NCBI RefSeq assembly: GCF_900104455.1
Contig: NZ_FNHB01000010.1
Coordinates: forward strand, 62,001-126,000
DNA from: Dendrosporobacter quercicolus
GTDB lineage: Bacteria; Bacillota; Negativicutes; DSM-1736; Dendrosporobacteraceae
Length of the DNA stretch: 64,000 nucleotides
Direction of reading: 5' to 3'
A model generated the notes under the pieces. That model did not search any database. It was not told the DNA's origin and saw only the letters and a list, made by a program, of their open reading frames with translations. Below are positions 61,542 to 64,000 of the stretch, one piece after another. The first letter of the stretch is position 1. Every line of letters begins with the position of its first letter. The position numbers were made by a program, and so were the translations under genes.

Positions 61542-62507
61542 ATGAAAAGAAGCTTGGTGATTTGGGGTCTGATTGTTTTAATTTCAGGGGCTGGCATCGG
61601 CGGTATTTATCTGGCCCGCCATGCGGACTCAGGCGCTGCGGGTGCGGTAAAATCCCAGGAACAGCAGCAACGGAGCTTGCAATATAAGGGGATGACCTAT
61701 CTATTGCCTGAAAGGGCTGAACGGATTGTGGTAACAGGAGCGCTTGAGGCCCTGGAGGATCTGCTGCTGCTCGGCGTTAAGCCTGCCGGCGTGATGACCA
61801 TCGGCGGGGTTTTTCCGGCCTTATTTGCTGATATTACTGCCGACGCCCAGCCGATAGGCGAAAGAATGCAGCCCAGCCTTGAGGCAATTCTCAAGCTCAG
61901 GCCGGATGTTATTGTAAGCAGTGATAAGTTTCCGGCTGCGACTACGGCTCAGTTGCAGAAAATTGCTCCAACCATACCAATTTCTCACTTCCCCAGTGAC
62001 GGAGAGGCTAATTTGCAATTTCTCGGTGAATTGACCGGCAGGCAGGAGCGGGCGCAAGAAATCTTAGCAAGCTATCGGAAAGACCTTGCGGAAGCAAAAA
62101 AACGTTTGCCGGAGGCCGTAAAAAATAAAAAAGTTGTGGCCATACGCATCCGGGTTGGCAATATTTTCGTTTATCCGCCAGATGTTTTTTACAATGATAT
62201 CCTCTATCAGGAGCTGGGGCTGGCGGTGCCGGTGGAAATAAAGTCGGTCAAAGCGCAGGAAGTTATTTCAATGGAAAAGTTTAGCGAGATCGACCCTGAC
62301 TATATTTTCCTGCAGTACGAGGTCAGCGAAAGTCCCGCTAACCCCAGGGCCCTGGAGGATTTGCAGCGAAACCCGGTCTGGCAAAGGCTCAAAGCTGTCA
62401 AGAACGGCAGGGTATTTATTAATAGTGTCGATCCATTGATTCAAGGAGTGGCGGTAGGGGGTAAAATTCAGTTTTTACATGCTGCTGTGGAAAAATTATC
62501 GCAATAA
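61542..62507 (+). CDS. Iron-siderophore type ABC transporter substrate-binding protein
   Basis: A 321-residue FecB/BtuF-like binding protein: RAERIVVTGALEALEDLLLLGVKPAGV, ILKLRPDVIVSSDKF and ISMEKFSEIDPDYIFLQYE are typical of class III metal-chelate binders. The N-terminus has one hydrophobic segment (about 5-25) but no cysteine, so it is not a lipoprotein and is probably anchored by that helix or secreted. The Fur-like box upstream and two FecCD permeases downstream favour an iron chelate; heme or cobalamin are alternatives. Confidence 0.88.
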   Translation: MKRSLVIWGLIVLISGAGIGGIYLARHADSGAAGAVKSQEQQQRSLQYKGMTYLLPERAERIVVTGALEALEDLLLLGVKPAGVMTIGGVFPALFADITADAQPIGERMQPSLEAILKLRPDVIVSSDKFPAATTAQLQKIAPTIPISHFPSDGEANLQFLGELTGRQERAQEILASYRKDLAEAKKRLPEAVKNKKVVAIRIRVGNIFVYPPDVFYNDILYQELGLAVPVEIKSVKAQEVISMEKFSEIDPDYIFLQYEVSESPANPRALEDLQRNPVWQRLKAVKNGRVFINSVDPLIQGVAVGGKIQFLHAAVEKLSQ

Positions 62508-62523
62508 AAAAGGATAAAAGTGA

Positions 62524-63540
62524 GTGGAACGAATGCAGGTAAAGAACTATTTCCCCGGGATGCTTTGGCTGGCAGGCCTGGCGCTTATTGTACTATTGGC
62601 TGTTTTGTCATTGTTTCTGGGCGCTAAGCACATTGACCCGGCGCTCATCCGGTCGGCGCTATTTCAATTTGACCCGGCCAATATAGATCATCAGATTGTC
62701 ATCAATTCGCGGCTGCCACGGGCTGTTGGCACACTGCTGATTGGCGGCGCGCTGGCCATGGCGGGGGCCCTGATGCAGGGTGTTACCAGAAATTATCTGG
62801 CGGAGCCCGGTATTATGGGAGTTAGCGACGGATCGGTGCTGGCAATTACTTTAAGTATGGTTTTTCTGCCTCAGGCTACGGATTTGGAACGGATTGTTTT
62901 CTCGTTTGCCGGGTCGGCGCTGGGGGCGGGAATTGTTTTCGGTATTGGCAGCATCCTGCCCAACGGTCTGTCACCGGTCAGACTGGCAATTCTCGGTACG
63001 GTTATTGGAGCATTCCTGAGCAGTCTGGCTGCTGCAGTGGCTGTTTATTTTCAAATTCCCCAGGACATCAGTTTCTGGTATCATGCCCGTTTGCACCAGT
63101 TGCAGCCAGGGCAGGTGTATCTGGCTGTGGCTTTTATTTTGACCGGCATGCTGATTGCCTGCCGGCTGGGCAGGTCAGTCACCATACTGTCCATGGGTGA
63201 GGATATAGCGATAAGCTTAGGGCAGCGAACGCTGGCGGTGAAAATTGCGGCCGGTGCCGCTGTCATGCTGCTGACCGGCAGCGCTGTGGCCTTAGCCGGA
63301 AAGATTGCTTTCGTTGGTTTGATTATTCCTCATATTGTCCGGTTTTTTACCGGGGCTGACTACAAGGGGATTATTCCATGCTCGGGTGTAATCGGCGCAA
63401 TTTTCCTGTCGTTGTCGGATTTGTTAAGCCGTTTTATGAATTATCCTTTTGAAACCCCGGTCGATGTTATTACCTCACTGGTAGGTGTGCCGTTCTTTCT
63501 TTATCTGGCCAGGAAAAAGGGAGGCAACCGGTATGCTTAA
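62524..63540 (+). CDS. FecCD-family ABC transporter permease
   Basis: A 338-residue permease with about ten helices and family blocks LPRAVGTLLIGGALAMAGALMQGVTRN, AEPGIMGVSDG and GLIIPHIVRFFTGADYK. It forms half of the import channel. GTG 62524 fits the AGGA at 62511-62514 better than ATG 62533. Its stop overlaps the next start by 8 bases, so the two permeases probably form a heterodimer. Confidence 0.92.
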   Translation: MERMQVKNYFPGMLWLAGLALIVLLAVLSLFLGAKHIDPALIRSALFQFDPANIDHQIVINSRLPRAVGTLLIGGALAMAGALMQGVTRNYLAEPGIMGVSDGSVLAITLSMVFLPQATDLERIVFSFAGSALGAGIVFGIGSILPNGLSPVRLAILGTVIGAFLSSLAAAVAVYFQIPQDISFWYHARLHQLQPGQVYLAVAFILTGMLIACRLGRSVTILSMGEDIAISLGQRTLAVKIAAGAAVMLLTGSAVALAGKIAFVGLIIPHIVRFFTGADYKGIIPCSGVIGAIFLSLSDLLSRFMNYPFETPVDVITSLVGVPFFLYLARKKGGNRYA

Positions 63541-64000
63541 GCAAGGTGAAGGTCGTTATTGGGCAGTTATGCTGGTCATGGGAGGACTAGTTTCGGCTTT
63601 TTGTTATGCCAGCTTAAGTTATGGAATCATTGAACTTAGCTTTGCTGATACAGTACTGACGCTGTTGGGCCTCCATAGCACCGGAGAGCATGATGTGCTG
63701 ATCCAGCAATTCAGGCTGCCGCGTCTGATCATTGCCGGACTGGCCGGCGCAGGCCTGGGGGTTGCCGGGGCGGTTTTGCAGGGGATTTCCCGCAACGGTC
63801 TGGCTGATCCCGGAATATTGGGCATCAATGCCGGCGCAGGGTTGGCAATTGTGCTGTTTATATTTTTTTATCATGGACAAATGTCCGGCAGCGATGGTCT
63901 GGCCGTCCTGTTGATGCCTTTTTTTGGCTTGGCCGGCGGCCTTGCGGCAGCTCTGTTTGTGTATTTATTCTCGTGGAACAACGGTAGACTTGATCATCAG
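63533..64000 (+). CDS. Second FecCD-family ABC permease (5' part, runs off window)
   Basis: The frame from ATG 63533 is open to the window end (156 codons). It shows the FecCD N-terminal blocks RLPRLIIAGLAGAGLGVAGAV (Arg near residue 69) and QGISRNGLADPGILGINAGAG. GGGAGG lies just upstream of the start. The rest of the permease and probably the ATPase lie beyond the window. Confidence 0.9.
   Translation, partial: MLKQGEGRYWAVMLVMGGLVSAFCYASLSYGIIELSFADTVLTLLGLHSTGEHDVLIQQFRLPRLIIAGLAGAGLGVAGAVLQGISRNGLADPGILGINAGAGLAIVLFIFFYHGQMSGSDGLAVLLMPFFGLAGGLAAALFVYLFSWNNGRLDHQ

Overview
This window is chromosomal DNA around the replication origin of a Firmicute. Three things show this: a leftward dnaA facing rightward rpmH-rnpA-yidD-yidC-jag-mnmE-mnmG-rsmG-noc-soj-parB across a DnaA-box cluster, parS and Noc-type sites, and a spore-protease gene (yyaC-type) marking an endospore former. 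HydF, pyruvate formate-lyase and ferredoxin-rich glutamate synthase point to an anaerobe. An RND efflux pump together with sporulation genes fits the diderm Negativicutes, most likely a Sporomusaceae-like organism. The genus is inference; nothing here fixes it.

Layout. 1-1554: 5' part of dnaA and origin region. 1555-8756: RNase P protein, membrane insertase, tRNA modification, 16S methyltransferase, noc. 8858-12929 (minus): a secreted two-lobed aspartic-protease-like protein, and a cobalamin methionine synthase split into a catalytic protein and a separate reactivation protein. 13277-14952: soj-parB with two perfect parS sites. 14987-17706: aspartase and hydF. 17885-21762: DUF554 and DUF4446 proteins, M23 peptidase plus bactofilin, YkuS-like protein, yyaC. 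22177-27538: a promoter, a folded attenuator-like leader and a three-gene split glutamate synthase. 27539-35083: hairpin-rich spacer, two tandem branched-chain amino-acid binding lipoproteins, livHMGF, and a CBS-ACT sensor protein. 35181-36262: probable Ni/Co riboswitch and a cation-diffusion exporter. 36409-41260: an unknown Pro/Cys-rich protein, MscS channel, DUF951 protein, then a ZTP riboswitch with pyruvate formate-lyase and its activase. 41345-41509: a MITE-like palindrome. 41570-51113: ychF, rpsF-ssb-rpsR, a MazG-like protein, yybS-type, gdpP, rplI, lonC, dnaB. 51209-55629: a broken EamA gene, purB, purA, an intact EamA transporter. 55708-55783: tRNA-Lys. 55932-61268 (minus): RND pump, fusion protein, a 77-residue unknown and a TetR regulator with matching operators. 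61463-64000: Fur-box-preceded iron-type ABC importer, cut by the window end.

Most genes run rightward, away from the origin and with the replication fork. RNA control is dense: a ZTP riboswitch, a probable NiCo riboswitch, an unidentified terminator/antiterminator leader and many strong intrinsic terminators. Many genes use TTG or GTG starts behind strong ribosome-binding sites. The least explained items are the glutamate synthase leader (22212-22470), the small protein and palindromes of the efflux locus (60117-60525), the Pro/Cys-rich protein (36409-36876), the 165-bp palindrome (41345-41509) and the hairpin series at 27618-27805.
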